Positions 1 through 8,823 of a stretch of DNA of 64,000 nucleotides are shown in pieces. The notes beneath the pieces are model-generated. The model was not told the origin of the DNA, did not search any database, and saw only the letters and a list, made by a program, of their open reading frames with translations. The position numbers were made by a program, and so were the translations under genes. Each line of letters opens with the position of its first letter. Position 1 is the first letter of the stretch. This stretch comes from Brassicibacter mesophilus (GTDB lineage Bacteria > Bacillota > Clostridia > Tissierellales > Proteiniboraceae), in assembly GCF_050433385.1 (NCBI RefSeq), contig NZ_JBNPXI010000003.1, forward strand, positions 186,001 through 250,000, in the 5' to 3' direction.

Positions 1-549
1 AACTATGATATTGTTAAATTAGTTGAAGACATTGCTTTGTCAGTAGCAGAATATGCTGAGAATAAGAATATAAATCTAATTTTTGATACAGAGATTGAAG
101 AAAATTTGATCGCTTGTGATCCTGATAGAATAGAACGTATTATATTAAATTTATTGTCAAATGCAATAAAATTTACCCCTAAAGATGGATGCATTTATGT
201 AAATGTACATACAAGTATAGACTATGTAGACATATCAGTAAAAGATACTGGAATAGGCATACCAAAAGATGTACAAGATATAATATTTGGCAGGTTTATT
301 CAAGCTGATAATAAGAATAAAGATGTAAAGGAAGGTAGTGGAATAGGATTAGCATTAGTAAAATCTCTGGTTGAAATGCATGGTGGCTATATATCACTTA
401 TAAGCGATATTGGAAAAGGAAGCGAATTTATAATACATTTACCCAATCATATATTAGAAGTTAGTGATACTGAAAAGACAGATTCCGATTACTATAGAGA
501 TCAAAAAATAGAAAATATCAATATTGAATTTTCTGATATATATTCCTGA
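1..549 (+). CDS. Sensor histidine kinase, C-terminal part (start lies before the window)
   Basis: The reading frame is open from base 1, so only the last 182 residues are present. They hold the HATPase_c ATP-binding domain: N box (LNLLSNAIKFTP), G1 box (DTGIGIP), F box (FGRFIQAD) and G2 box (GSGIGLALVKSLVE). The HisKA phospho-acceptor region and any sensor domain lie upstream, outside the window. The sequence closely parallels the end of the kinase at 30394-32703, and both proteins finish with the same ten residues (INIEFSDIYS), so they are paralogues. A terminator follows directly. The signal sensed and the partner regulator cannot be told from this fragment. Confidence 0.93.
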   Translation, partial: NYDIVKLVEDIALSVAEYAENKNINLIFDTEIEENLIACDPDRIERIILNLLSNAIKFTPKDGCIYVNVHTSIDYVDISVKDTGIGIPKDVQDIIFGRFIQADNKNKDVKEGSGIGLALVKSLVEMHGGYISLISDIGKGSEFIIHLPNHILEVSDTEKTDSDYYRDQKIENINIEFSDIYS

Positions 550-551
550 AA

Positions 552-585
552 AAGGCAGAAATAATTTCTGTCTTCTTTATTTTAA
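552..585 (+). terminator. Rho-independent terminator after the sensor kinase
   Basis: Ten-base arms (552-561 and 565-574, one G-T pair) with a three-base loop are followed by a T-rich run. It starts 2 bases after the kinase stop codon. Confidence 0.75.
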
Positions 586-718
586 AAATTTATTTTGGTT
601 AAAATAAAAATACACTAATATACTAGAAGGATTAAGTTTCACTTTATATTTGATTTTTAAGCTGAATGTGATAAAATAAGCCTTGTTGAAAAATTCTAAA
701 AAAGAAAGAGGAATTACA

Positions 719-2542
719 TTGAATAAACAAAGGAACGATATTAGAAATATAGCAATAATTGCCCACGTAGATCATGGTAAGACTACATTAGTGGATGAAT
801 TATTAAAGCAAAGTGGAACTTTCAGGTCAAATCAAGTAGTACAAGAGAGAGTTATGGATTCGAATGACTTAGAAAGAGAAAGAGGAATTACAATATTATC
901 AAAAAATACTGCTGTTCACTATAAAGGTACGAAGATAAATATAGTAGATACTCCAGGACATGCTGACTTTGGCGGAGAGGTTGAGCGTGTTTTAAAAATG
1001 GTTAGTGGTGTTGTACTTGTGGTAGATGCATTTGAAGGTCCAATGCCACAGACAAAGTTTGTTTTAAAAAAGGCATTAGAACTAAACCTTCCAGTTATAG
1101 TATGTATCAATAAAATAGATAGACCAGAAGCTAGACCTAATGAGGTTATAGACGAAGTTCTAGAATTATTCATAGAGCTAGGAGCTAATGATGATCAGCT
1201 TGATTGTCCTTTTGTATATGCTTCAGCTAAAAACGGAACTGCATCGTTATCACCTGATAAGCAGGATGAAAACATGGAGGCACTTTTTGAAACTGTACTT
1301 GAGTTTATACCTGCACCACAAGGTGATGAGAATTATCCTCTACAGGTATTAATTTCAACTATAGACTATAATGAATATGTTGGAAGAATAGGTGTTGGGA
1401 AGATAGAAAGAGGTACTATTAGAGTAAATCAAGATGCAGTTATGATTAATGCAGAAAAGTCTGATGAAGTAAAAAAAGTAAGAATAACAAAAATTTATGA
1501 ATTTGAAGGATTAAATAGAGTAGAGGTACAGGAATCTAAGATAGGAAGTATAATTGCAGTTTCAGGTGTAGAAGGAATCCATATAGGAGATACAATATGT
1601 GATGTATCTACACCAGAGGCTTTACCATTTGTCAAGATATCAGAGCCAACTATTGCTATGACATTCTCTGTAAATAACAGTCCTTTTGCAGGTCAAGAGG
1701 GTAAATTTGTTACATCAAGACAAGTAAGAGATAGATTGTTTAAGGAACTTAATACAGATGTAAGCTTAAGAGTAGAAGAAACAGACTCTACAGATGCATT
1801 CAAGGTATCAGGAAGAGGTGAGCTTCATTTATCTATTCTAATTGAAACAATGAGAAGAGAAGGATATGAGTTCCAAGTATCAAAGCCAGAGGTATTATTT
1901 AAAACTATAGATGGTAAAAAATGTGAACCTATGGAAAGAGTTACTATAGATGTACCTGAAGAGTTTGTTGGATCAGTTATAGAAAAGTTGGGAAGAAGAA
2001 AAGGCGAACTTGTTAATATGACAAATTCAAACGTTGGGTATACTCGTCTTGAATTTTCGATTCCAGCTAGAGGACTTATTGGTTATCGTTCAGAGTTTAT
2101 GACCGATACTAAGGGTAATGGTATATTAAACTCTATATTTGATGGATATGAGGATTATAAGGGAGATATATCTACACGCTCACAAGGTTCATTAGTTTCA
2201 TTTGAAACTGGAGAGGCTGTTGCTTATGGACTTAGTGCAGCACAAGAAAGAGGATTATTATTTATTAGTCCTGGAACAAAGGTATATGCAGGAATGGTAG
2301 TTGGTCAAAATGCTAAAATTGATGATATAGATGTAAATGTATGTAAGAAAAAACAGCTTACGAATACTAGAGCATCAGGTTCTGACGATGCATTAAGATT
2401 AACTACTCCAAAAACATTAAGTTTAGAGGAAGCATTAGAGTTTATCGAAGATGATGAGCTTGTGGAAGTTACTCCGAAAAGCTTAAGAATACGTAAGAGA
2501 ATTCTAGATAAAAGCTTAAGATATAAGGCTAAGAAGAAATAA
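719..2542 (+). CDS. typA: Ribosome-associated GTPase TypA/BipA
   Basis: Translational GTPase of the EF-G-like family that binds ribosomes and supports assembly and stress or low-temperature growth. The G1 motif AHVDHGKT is at residues 15-22, followed by the switch region (RERGITI), G3 (DTPGHADF) and G4 (NKID). Later come domain 2, the EF-G III/V-like domains and the TypA C-terminal domain (RGLIGYRSEFMTDTKG and SPGTKVYAGMVVG are typical). The TTG at 719 is preferred over the in-frame TTG at 683: a GAGG ribosome site lies 7-8 bases before it, and the resulting protein begins MNKQRNDIRNIAIIAHVDHG as family members do. The length of 607 residues is normal. The gene stands alone and ends in a strong terminator. 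Confidence 0.97.
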   Translation: MNKQRNDIRNIAIIAHVDHGKTTLVDELLKQSGTFRSNQVVQERVMDSNDLERERGITILSKNTAVHYKGTKINIVDTPGHADFGGEVERVLKMVSGVVLVVDAFEGPMPQTKFVLKKALELNLPVIVCINKIDRPEARPNEVIDEVLELFIELGANDDQLDCPFVYASAKNGTASLSPDKQDENMEALFETVLEFIPAPQGDENYPLQVLISTIDYNEYVGRIGVGKIERGTIRVNQDAVMINAEKSDEVKKVRITKIYEFEGLNRVEVQESKIGSIIAVSGVEGIHIGDTICDVSTPEALPFVKISEPTIAMTFSVNNSPFAGQEGKFVTSRQVRDRLFKELNTDVSLRVEETDSTDAFKVSGRGELHLSILIETMRREGYEFQVSKPEVLFKTIDGKKCEPMERVTIDVPEEFVGSVIEKLGRRKGELVNMTNSNVGYTRLEFSIPARGLIGYRSEFMTDTKGNGILNSIFDGYEDYKGDISTRSQGSLVSFETGEAVAYGLSAAQERGLLFISPGTKVYAGMVVGQNAKIDDIDVNVCKKKQLTNTRASGSDDALRLTTPKTLSLEEALEFIEDDELVEVTPKSLRIRKRILDKSLRYKAKKK

Positions 2543-2570
2543 GATTAATTAGTTTAGCTAGATAAACAAG

Positions 2571-2617
2571 AGTCACTATCTCTATAAAATAACAATGTAG
2601 AGATAGTGACTTTCTGT
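2571..2617 (+). terminator. Terminator after typA
   Basis: A perfect 14-bp stem (2571-2584 with 2598-2611) is followed by a T-rich stretch, 29 bases after the typA stop. Confidence 0.85.
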
Positions 2618-2717
2618 TATCTAGAAAAAATTAAGTTATTAAAACCATTGAAGGAAATCAAAAAAATATATAGAACATTTATAAAGCAAGTACTTTAGAA
2701 AAATAGGAGGAATTACA

Positions 2718-4406
2718 ATGACTGATATTTGCAAAGAAAAAGTATCTTTTGAAAATGTCGTGGCTTTAGAAGAACGCTTTAAAGATATGCTTAATAAAAA
2801 AATAAAAGGAGTAAAGGATTTAGAAGATTGGCTTATACAAGAAAGTCGGATTTATGATGAAATAAAAGAGATATCAGATAGGAATTACATAGATTTTCAG
2901 TGTCATAATGATGATGAGGATATCAAGAGTAGATTTATTTACCAGCAGGAAACTGTAATGCCTATAGTGAAAAAATATCAGGCTTTATTTGATAAGTTTT
3001 TTTATGATAACCAATATAGAGAAGAACTAGATAAGGAAAAATATGAACACTTGATTAAGAGTAAAATAAACTCTATTGAGATTTTTAGACAAGAAAATAT
3101 AGAGTTTGAAGTCCAGCAAGATAAATTAAGCACTGAGTATTTTGATATCACAGGAAAGATGACTGTATATTGGGATGGAGAAGAAAAAACATTTCCTCAG
3201 ATGTCTATATTTCTTAAGGATCCTGACAGACATATAAGACAAAAAACTTGGGAACTGATTAATACAAGAAAACTTCGTGATTCTGAGAAACTTGATGAAA
3301 TAATGAATGAGCTTATAAAAATAAGAAAAAAGGTCGCACAAAACGTTGGGTTACCAAATTTCAGAGACTATATGTTTAGAAAATATGAGAGATTTTCATA
3401 CACTCCTGAACAATGCTATGAATTTCATGACTCTATTTTGAAATATGTTGTTCCACTTAAAGTGAAAATAGAAAAACAACATCAAAAAGAATTAGAAATT
3501 AATGACTATAGACCATGGGATGTAGATGCTGTACCTAAAGATATTAAACCTTTAAAGCCTTTTAAAGAGATTGATGAGCTGATAGAAGGAGTTATTAGAA
3601 TATTTAATAGAACTGATAAGGAGTTTGCAGAAGTACTACAAAGGATGAGAGATAACGAACTTTTAGATCTTGAGAGCAGAAAAGCAAAATCACCAGGTGG
3701 ATTCTGCACGTATCTTCCAATATCGAAGCTCCCATTTATATTTATGAATGCAGCAGGAACTCACGATGATATGACTACTCTTGTTCATGAAGGTGGACAT
3801 TCTATACACGATATACTAAGTTCAAATATAGCTATTTCAAAATATAGAGATACACCTATGGAGGCCGCAGAGTTTGCTTCTATGGGTATGGAACTATTAA
3901 GCATGGATAAATGGGATGAATTCTATCATAATGAGGACGAACTTAAGCAGGCTAAAAGAGAGCACCTTGAAGGTATAATAAAATTTCTGCCATGGGCTAT
4001 GACTGTAGACAAGTTTCAACATTGGATGTATTTAAATCCAAATCATACTTCAGAACAGAGAAATAATGAGTTTATGAGAATTGCAAAAGAATTTATGTAT
4101 TCGCATATCGATTGGACTGGGTATGAAGAGGAATTAAAGCATAGATGGAAATTACAGCTTCATATATATGAAGTTCCATTCTATTATATTGAATATGCTA
4201 TAGCTCAGCTAGCAGCACTCCAGATATGGAAGCAATACAAGGAAAATCCACAAAGTGCTATTAAAAATTATAAGAAGGCGCTATCTCTTGGAAACTCTAA
4301 ATCACTTCCAGAAATATATAAGACGGCAGGTTTTGAATTTGATTTTTCAGAAACAACCATTAAAGAACTTATGGATTTTGTGTGGAGTGAGATAGAAAGA
4401 CTATAA
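2718..4406 (+). CDS. M3 family oligoendopeptidase
   Basis: Zinc metallopeptidase of 562 residues, predicted cytoplasmic (no signal peptide), that cleaves short peptides. The zinc motif HEGGH is at residues 357-361 within LVHEGGHSIHD, and a downstream Glu in MEAAEFASMGME is the likely third ligand. The C-terminal part (FYYIEYAIAQLAALQIWK) is typical of the M3B/PepF branch. An AGGAGG site sits 8 bases before the ATG. It is only distantly like the other M3 enzyme at 24796-26574, so the two are different clades rather than a recent duplication. It appears monocistronic. Its likely job is hydrolysis of imported peptides for amino acid fermentation; exact specificity is unknown. Confidence 0.93.
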   Translation: MTDICKEKVSFENVVALEERFKDMLNKKIKGVKDLEDWLIQESRIYDEIKEISDRNYIDFQCHNDDEDIKSRFIYQQETVMPIVKKYQALFDKFFYDNQYREELDKEKYEHLIKSKINSIEIFRQENIEFEVQQDKLSTEYFDITGKMTVYWDGEEKTFPQMSIFLKDPDRHIRQKTWELINTRKLRDSEKLDEIMNELIKIRKKVAQNVGLPNFRDYMFRKYERFSYTPEQCYEFHDSILKYVVPLKVKIEKQHQKELEINDYRPWDVDAVPKDIKPLKPFKEIDELIEGVIRIFNRTDKEFAEVLQRMRDNELLDLESRKAKSPGGFCTYLPISKLPFIFMNAAGTHDDMTTLVHEGGHSIHDILSSNIAISKYRDTPMEAAEFASMGMELLSMDKWDEFYHNEDELKQAKREHLEGIIKFLPWAMTVDKFQHWMYLNPNHTSEQRNNEFMRIAKEFMYSHIDWTGYEEELKHRWKLQLHIYEVPFYYIEYAIAQLAALQIWKQYKENPQSAIKNYKKALSLGNSKSLPEIYKTAGFEFDFSETTIKELMDFVWSEIERL

Positions 4407-4570
4407 TGATATTTTTTTTCACATTATTACAAAATGGTTAAATTTATGACAAAAAAAAGGTGTTTCCAAAATATTGTAGAAATGTTTATATTATTAATGC
4501 TACTCACTTATCATATAGTATAATAATGCCTATTTTATCTGATAAATGTTAATGAAAGGGGGGATATAGA

Positions 4571-5176
4571 TTGACAGAATGGTGGAATAGCATCCCTGCA
4601 TTTGAAAAAGTATTTTGGTATTTTGCAGTTCCGTTCTCTGTTCTCTTTTTGATACAACTTATATCAACGTTTATTGGAATGAATGATGATGTTGATATAC
4701 CAGGGGATGATGGAGGTTTCGATACTGGAACTGACTTTGATGGTGATGGAGCTGATATAGATGGTTCATCAGCTTTTAACTTATTTACGGTAAGGAATTT
4801 CATTATTTTCTTTACAGTGTTTGGATGGACTGGAATAGTAGGTGCTAATGCAAACATGAACAAAACACTGACAGTTATATTAGCAATGATACTTGGGTTG
4901 ATAGTAATGGCAATTGTATCAGGAATATTCTATTTTATGAGTAGATTAACTGAGAGTGGAAACATGGACTTAAAAAATGCAATGTACTGTATTGGAGAAG
5001 TGTACATAACAATACCAGCTAAACGTAGTGGCTTAGGGAAGGTACAGATGACATTACAAGGCTCTATAAGGGAGTTAGAAGCAATGACCGATGGGAAAGC
5101 CATATCTTCAGGAGACATGGTTAGAGTTATAGATATCATTAATAATCAGATATTATTGGTAGAAAAGCAGGGATAA
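4571..5176 (+). CDS. NfeD-like membrane protein, flotillin partner (YuaF type)
   Basis: A 201-residue membrane protein. One membrane helix lies at about 14-35, then an acidic Asp/Gly-rich segment (about 36-65), two further helices (about 74-95 and 97-120), and a C-terminal beta-rich domain like the NfeD OB fold (IGEVYITIPAKRSGLGKVQM...). It starts at a TTG behind an AAGGGGGG site. The gene sits 47 bases upstream of a flotillin gene, and NfeD-flotillin pairing is a well known arrangement (yuaF-floT in Bacillus). The pair probably organises membrane microdomains. The assignment rests on architecture and context more than on strict motifs. Confidence 0.8.
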   Translation: MTEWWNSIPAFEKVFWYFAVPFSVLFLIQLISTFIGMNDDVDIPGDDGGFDTGTDFDGDGADIDGSSAFNLFTVRNFIIFFTVFGWTGIVGANANMNKTLTVILAMILGLIVMAIVSGIFYFMSRLTESGNMDLKNAMYCIGEVYITIPAKRSGLGKVQMTLQGSIRELEAMTDGKAISSGDMVRVIDIINNQILLVEKQG

Positions 5177-5223
5177 AGTGAAATATATAAAATTATTATA
5201 AGAAAACAAGGAGGCATAAAATT

Positions 5224-6654
5224 ATGGAGTCTTTCTATCCTGTAATTCTCATTACTGTTATAGTAGTAGTAATTTTTAGTACTATAGCAGCTATATTTTC
5301 TAGATACAAGAAGTGTCCATCAGATAAGGTATTAGTTGTATACGGAAAGATTGGCAAAGGAAATGATGGAGGATACCGTTCTGCAAAGTGTATTCATGGT
5401 GGAGCTTCATTTATTTGGCCAGTTATTCAAAGCTATGAATTTTTAGATTTAACACCTATATCAATAGAAGTTAACTTGACAAATGCACTTAGTAACCAAA
5501 ACATAAGAGTAGATGTACCTTCAAGATTTACAGTAGGTATAAGCACTGAGCCTGGTATTATGACCAATGCCGCAGAGAGACTGCTAGGCTTACAGCTAAA
5601 AGAGATTCAAGAGTTAGCTAAAGATATTATATTTGGCCAATTGAGACTTGTAATAGCTACAATGGGCATAGAAGAAATTAATTCTGATAGAGATATGTTC
5701 TTAGCAAACGTATCAAAGAATGTTGAGGCCGAATTAAAGAAAATAGGATTAAAGCTTATAAACGTTAACGTTACTGACATAAGAGATGAATCAGGATATA
5801 TAGAGGCTTTAGGTAAGGAAGCAGCGGCAAAGGCAATTAACGATGCTAAGAAGAATGTTGCTGAAAAAGACCGTGACGGTGCAATAGGTGAAGCAAATGC
5901 AAAACGTGATGAAAGAGTTCAAGTTGCAGAAGCAAATGCAACTGCAGTTGAGGGAGAAAATAGAACAAAAATCACAATAGCCAATTCAGAAGCAGAGAGA
6001 AGAGAAAGAGAAGCTGAAGCAGAGAGAAGAGCAAGTGCAGCAGAGAAAGTGCAATCTGCTAAAGCGCTTGAAGAAGCTTATTCTGCTGAACAACAAGCAG
6101 AAAAAGCAAGAGCTAACAAAGAGAGAGCTACAAAAGAAGCTGACGTTATTGTTCATGCTCAAATTGAAAAAGAAAAGGTTGAAATTGATGCAGAAGCTGA
6201 AGCTGAAAGAATTCGTCGTCAAGCAAAAGGTGAAGCTGATGCTATACTATTCAAAATGCAAGCAGAAGCTCAAGGTATCATGGAAATACTCAGTAAACAA
6301 GCTGAAGGTTTTGAGAGACTTGTTAAGGCAGCCGGTGGAGATTCTAAAGAAGCGGTTATGCTTATGATAGCTGATAAGCTCCCTGAATTAGTTAAAACTC
6401 AAGTTGAAGCAATCAAAAATATCAAGATTGACAAGGTTACAGTTTGGGATACAATGAATGGAAGTAATGGAGCACCTTCAACAGCTAACTTTTTATCAGG
6501 AATGCTAAAATCAATTCCTCCTTTTGAAGAACTATTTAATATGGCTGGAATGGAGCTTCCAAAATATCTTGCTGGAGATAGCAAGCAGGCTAATGATACT
6601 GAAATAGTACAGAATGAAGAAATAGAAGAAAAACAAGAAAATATTGAATCATAG
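5224..6654 (+). CDS. floT: Flotillin family protein (SPFH domain)
   Basis: A 476-residue scaffold protein of membrane microdomains. It has an N-terminal membrane segment (about 5-25), the SPFH/band-7 domain (about 30-210), then a long coiled coil rich in Glu-Ala, Lys and Arg (about 215-370) typical of flotillins, a shorter globular region, and an acidic tail. The ribosome site is AAGGAGG, 10 bases before the ATG. It is co-directional with the NfeD-like gene upstream and is followed by a terminator, so the two form an operon. Residues of the Glu-Ala-rich region are encoded by GCA/GAA-rich repeats, which is a protein feature and not a DNA repeat element. The gene symbol is given by family resemblance (YuaG/FloT). 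Confidence 0.92.
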   Translation: MESFYPVILITVIVVVIFSTIAAIFSRYKKCPSDKVLVVYGKIGKGNDGGYRSAKCIHGGASFIWPVIQSYEFLDLTPISIEVNLTNALSNQNIRVDVPSRFTVGISTEPGIMTNAAERLLGLQLKEIQELAKDIIFGQLRLVIATMGIEEINSDRDMFLANVSKNVEAELKKIGLKLINVNVTDIRDESGYIEALGKEAAAKAINDAKKNVAEKDRDGAIGEANAKRDERVQVAEANATAVEGENRTKITIANSEAERREREAEAERRASAAEKVQSAKALEEAYSAEQQAEKARANKERATKEADVIVHAQIEKEKVEIDAEAEAERIRRQAKGEADAILFKMQAEAQGIMEILSKQAEGFERLVKAAGGDSKEAVMLMIADKLPELVKTQVEAIKNIKIDKVTVWDTMNGSNGAPSTANFLSGMLKSIPPFEELFNMAGMELPKYLAGDSKQANDTEIVQNEEIEEKQENIES

Positions 6655-6670
6655 ATTTTGAGATTATTTT

Positions 6671-6702
6671 AAAGCCTTATAAAAAATTTTTTATAGGGCT
6701 TT
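6671..6702 (+). terminator. Terminator after the NfeD-flotillin operon
   Basis: Sixteen-base arms (6671-6686 and 6687-6702) are complementary except for one G-T pair. The A-rich and T-rich inner parts would give a loop of several bases. It lies 16 bases after the flotillin stop. Confidence 0.7.
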
Positions 6703-6758
6703 AACTATGTTTACTTAAAAATAATCATCTTGGATATACTAAAATTGAGGTGATTACT

Positions 6759-7628
6759 GTGAATATTAATTTTAAGCTGTTTAAAAAGATAAATATAGTA
6801 CTAGCAATCCTATTAGTTTTAATTGTTTCCACATCATGCAGTAAAAAACAAGAGAAGCCGATGACTAGCAGTGAAAAAGAAAAAATTCCTGAAGGTTTAG
6901 GTGCAATGGCAGATAAAAGTGATAGTATAATAGAGGATATTGAGAAAATCATGGAAGAAATGAAGAAACCGGAAGAAAAAGAGGAACAGCAAAATAAGCA
7001 GAGCAATCAATCAAGCGAAGGGAAAAGCCAAAGTGATAATAAATCATCGGAAGGAGAAAAATCAGAACAGCAAAAACAAACAATGACAAAGAAAGAAAAA
7101 ATAGATACAATGTGGGAAAAAGTAGGAAAGACCGTGGAAGAAATACATGCTGGATGGAATGATTATGAGCTTAAGGCTTTAGAAATGGGTGCTAAAAATG
7201 AAGATACAACAAAATTTGAAGATGCCCTTGACAATCTTACAATTGCTGTGGAAAAAAAAGATAGTTTAGAATCATTACATCAGACAAATAGAATGAATTA
7301 CTATATGTCAATATTTTTTGATCCATATAAAGGAAATCCAGACGGGGAAATAATGAGATTAAAATATTTTGTAAGGCAAAGTCATCTATTTGGATTATTA
7401 AATGATTGGGCAAAATCAGAAGAAAGTATTAAAATGGGTGAAAATTCAGTAAATACACTTAGACCTAAAGTAAAACTTGATAAAAAAGATGAAAACCTTA
7501 TGGAAAAATTAAATCTATCGTTACTTAACATGAAGTCTGTTATAGAAAGAAAGAACGCAGAACTGCTTAAAATAAAAAGAGACATTGTATTAAAAAACCT
7601 TGAACAACTAAAGGAAAAGGCTAAATAG
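6759..7628 (+). CDS. Predicted lipoprotein of unknown function
   Basis: A 289-residue secreted lipoprotein. A hydrophobic signal (KINIVLAILLVLIVSTSC) ends in a lipobox-like site with Cys at about residue 26. A low-complexity Lys/Glu/Gln/Ser linker follows (about 60-115), then a helical domain to the end. The GTG at 6759 is favoured over the GTG at 6750, because the GAGGTG ribosome site (6747-6752) overlaps the earlier codon and is well spaced for the later one. I recognise no family. Its own terminator and lack of close neighbours suggest a single-gene unit. The extracytoplasmic location is a prediction from the signal sequence. Confidence 0.8.
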   Translation: MNINFKLFKKINIVLAILLVLIVSTSCSKKQEKPMTSSEKEKIPEGLGAMADKSDSIIEDIEKIMEEMKKPEEKEEQQNKQSNQSSEGKSQSDNKSSEGEKSEQQKQTMTKKEKIDTMWEKVGKTVEEIHAGWNDYELKALEMGAKNEDTTKFEDALDNLTIAVEKKDSLESLHQTNRMNYYMSIFFDPYKGNPDGEIMRLKYFVRQSHLFGLLNDWAKSEESIKMGENSVNTLRPKVKLDKKDENLMEKLNLSLLNMKSVIERKNAELLKIKRDIVLKNLEQLKEKAK

Positions 7629-7656
7629 GCAATGGTAAATACCTGCCTATTTTTTA
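7623..7656 (+). terminator. Terminator overlapping the lipoprotein stop codon
   Basis: Arms 7623-7631 and 7644-7652 pair (AAATAGGCA with TGCCTATTT) and lead into a T-run. The left arm includes the stop codon. Confidence 0.8.
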
Positions 7657-8004
7657 CTGTCGTTTTGCAGGAAGATTCATATTGCTTGGAGAATAAAATC
7701 ATGATTTAGAAATATATAATAAAACTATATATGAGCACTAAGCTTAATTTTTTATTAACAAAGAATGATAGACAGATGTTTTTTCAAAAGTGGAAAGAAA
7801 TATTATAATATCTAGTATTGAATAATCATAAAGAATATTTTTGTTAAAGGCTAAAATCATACAATATGTAGCAGAAGAGATCAAGATAATAATAGAAAAA
7901 ACAATGATATATAGTTACTGATAGTGAAACTATTAGTATAGGGATAGCTCGTATCCTTAAGATGCTTTAGTTGTGAATAAATTAGTAGAAAAGGAGATGA
8001 AGCT

Positions 8005-8073
8005 ATGCATTTTTTAAAACATAATGGAAGGAACCAAGTCGCTATCTATAATAACAGTATTGATATTTCCTAG
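8005..8073 (+). CDS. Possible small peptide, 22 residues
   Basis: ATG at 8005 follows a good AAGGAG site by 9 bases and runs 22 codons to TAG (MHFLKHNGRNQVAIYNN...). The stop codon lies in the centre of a 20-base palindrome followed by a T-rich run, so the ORF ends exactly at a terminator-like hairpin. It could be a short leader peptide for the HD-domain gene downstream, or chance. No similarity is recognised. Translation is supported only by the ribosome site. Confidence 0.3.
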   Translation: MHFLKHNGRNQVAIYNNSIDIS

Positions 8074-8090
8074 GAAATATCTTGTTTATT
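8062..8090 (+). terminator. Palindrome and T-rich tail before the HD-domain gene
   Basis: Perfect palindrome 8062-8081 (GATATTTCC, TA, GGAAATATC) followed by TTGTTTATTT. It could end transcription of the small ORF or act as an attenuator for the gene starting at 8139. Confidence 0.45.
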
Positions 8091-8138
8091 TATATAGATT
8101 ATAGTCGAAAAATGTTAAACAATAGGAGGGCAAATGAC

Positions 8139-8687
8139 ATGATTGAATTAGCTATACAAGTAGCAGCCAAAGCTCATCAAAATCAGAAAAGAAAGGGTAC
8201 AGATATTCCATATATAACTCATCCATATATGGTTGGTATGATTCTACAAAAAGAAGGATGCTCTGATGAGCTTGTAGCAGCAGGGATTTTGCATGATACT
8301 GTAGAGGATACATATGTGACACTTGACTATATCAGAGATACATTTGGACAATATGTAGCAGAAATCGTAGGAGGATGCTCAGAACCTGATAAGTCACTCT
8401 CATGGGAAGAGAGAAAGACTTATAAATTACATGCACTTAAAACTGCTTCATTAGATATACGGATAGTTACCTGCGCTGATAAACTTCATAACATAAGAAC
8501 TACAATTAAAGAATACAATAGAGTTGGTGAAAAAGTTTGGGACAGATTTAACAGAGGTAGAGAGAAGCAATCATGGTATTATAATGAGCTGATTAAGGTT
8601 TTATGTGACAGAGAAGACAATCCTCCTGAAATGAGAATATTTAGTGAGCTGAAAAATGAAATAATACATTTGTTTTTTGAAAAATAG
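8139..8687 (+). CDS. HD-domain (p)ppGpp hydrolase-like protein (small SpoT/MESH1 type)
   Basis: A 182-residue cytoplasmic protein with the HD fold of the RelA/SpoT hydrolase domain. Visible motifs are AHQNQKRKGTDIPYITHPYMVG, the metal-binding HDTVEDT, and CADKLHNI. No synthetase, TGS or ACT domain is present, so it resembles stand-alone small alarmone hydrolases. The ATG at 8139 is chosen because AGGAGGG (8123-8129) is correctly spaced for it. Upstream in-frame codons back to 8082 have no ribosome site and fall beside the terminator-like palindrome. The substrate may be (p)ppGpp or another nucleotide, since many HD relatives have drifted. Confidence 0.85.
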   Translation: MIELAIQVAAKAHQNQKRKGTDIPYITHPYMVGMILQKEGCSDELVAAGILHDTVEDTYVTLDYIRDTFGQYVAEIVGGCSEPDKSLSWEERKTYKLHALKTASLDIRIVTCADKLHNIRTTIKEYNRVGEKVWDRFNRGREKQSWYYNELIKVLCDREDNPPEMRIFSELKNEIIHLFFEK

Positions 8688-8823
8688 AATTAGAGTAGAG
8701 AAATATCTATAAAAGAATATTTTTTTATAATAGTTTCTTTTTCTATATTATAATGGAACATTTTCCCTTAATCATCGTCAAAATAGTATATAGTTACTAA
8801 AAAGATTAGGGGAGGGATTTAGG

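Larger units (their letters stand above)
7657..8138. other. 482-base region without a long gene
   Basis: Contains a possible 22-codon ORF (8005-8073) and a palindrome (8062-8081), listed separately. The segment 7730-7807 also reads as a 25-codon ORF from ATG without a ribosome site, which I take as chance or a decayed gene. A small GGATA/TATCC hairpin lies near 7940-7955. No known RNA element is recognised. Confidence 0.5.

Noticed and set aside
919..1173. Open frames on the opposite strand of typA and other long genes
   Set aside because: They mirror conserved coding sequence, have no ribosome sites and show no family resemblance; treated as shadows.
5980..6250. GCA/GAA-rich repetitive stretch
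   Set aside because: It encodes the Glu-Ala-rich coiled coil of the flotillin; the repetition is at protein level and varies in sequence, so it is not a DNA repeat element.
6035..6367. 110-codon open frame inside the flotillin gene
   Set aside because: It is a Lys/Leu-rich frame-shifted reading of the coiled-coil region without a ribosome site.
7700..7950. Decayed transposase or gene remnant
   Set aside because: Short open stretches exist in the frame but no recognisable family residues or ribosome site, so it is not called a pseudogene.
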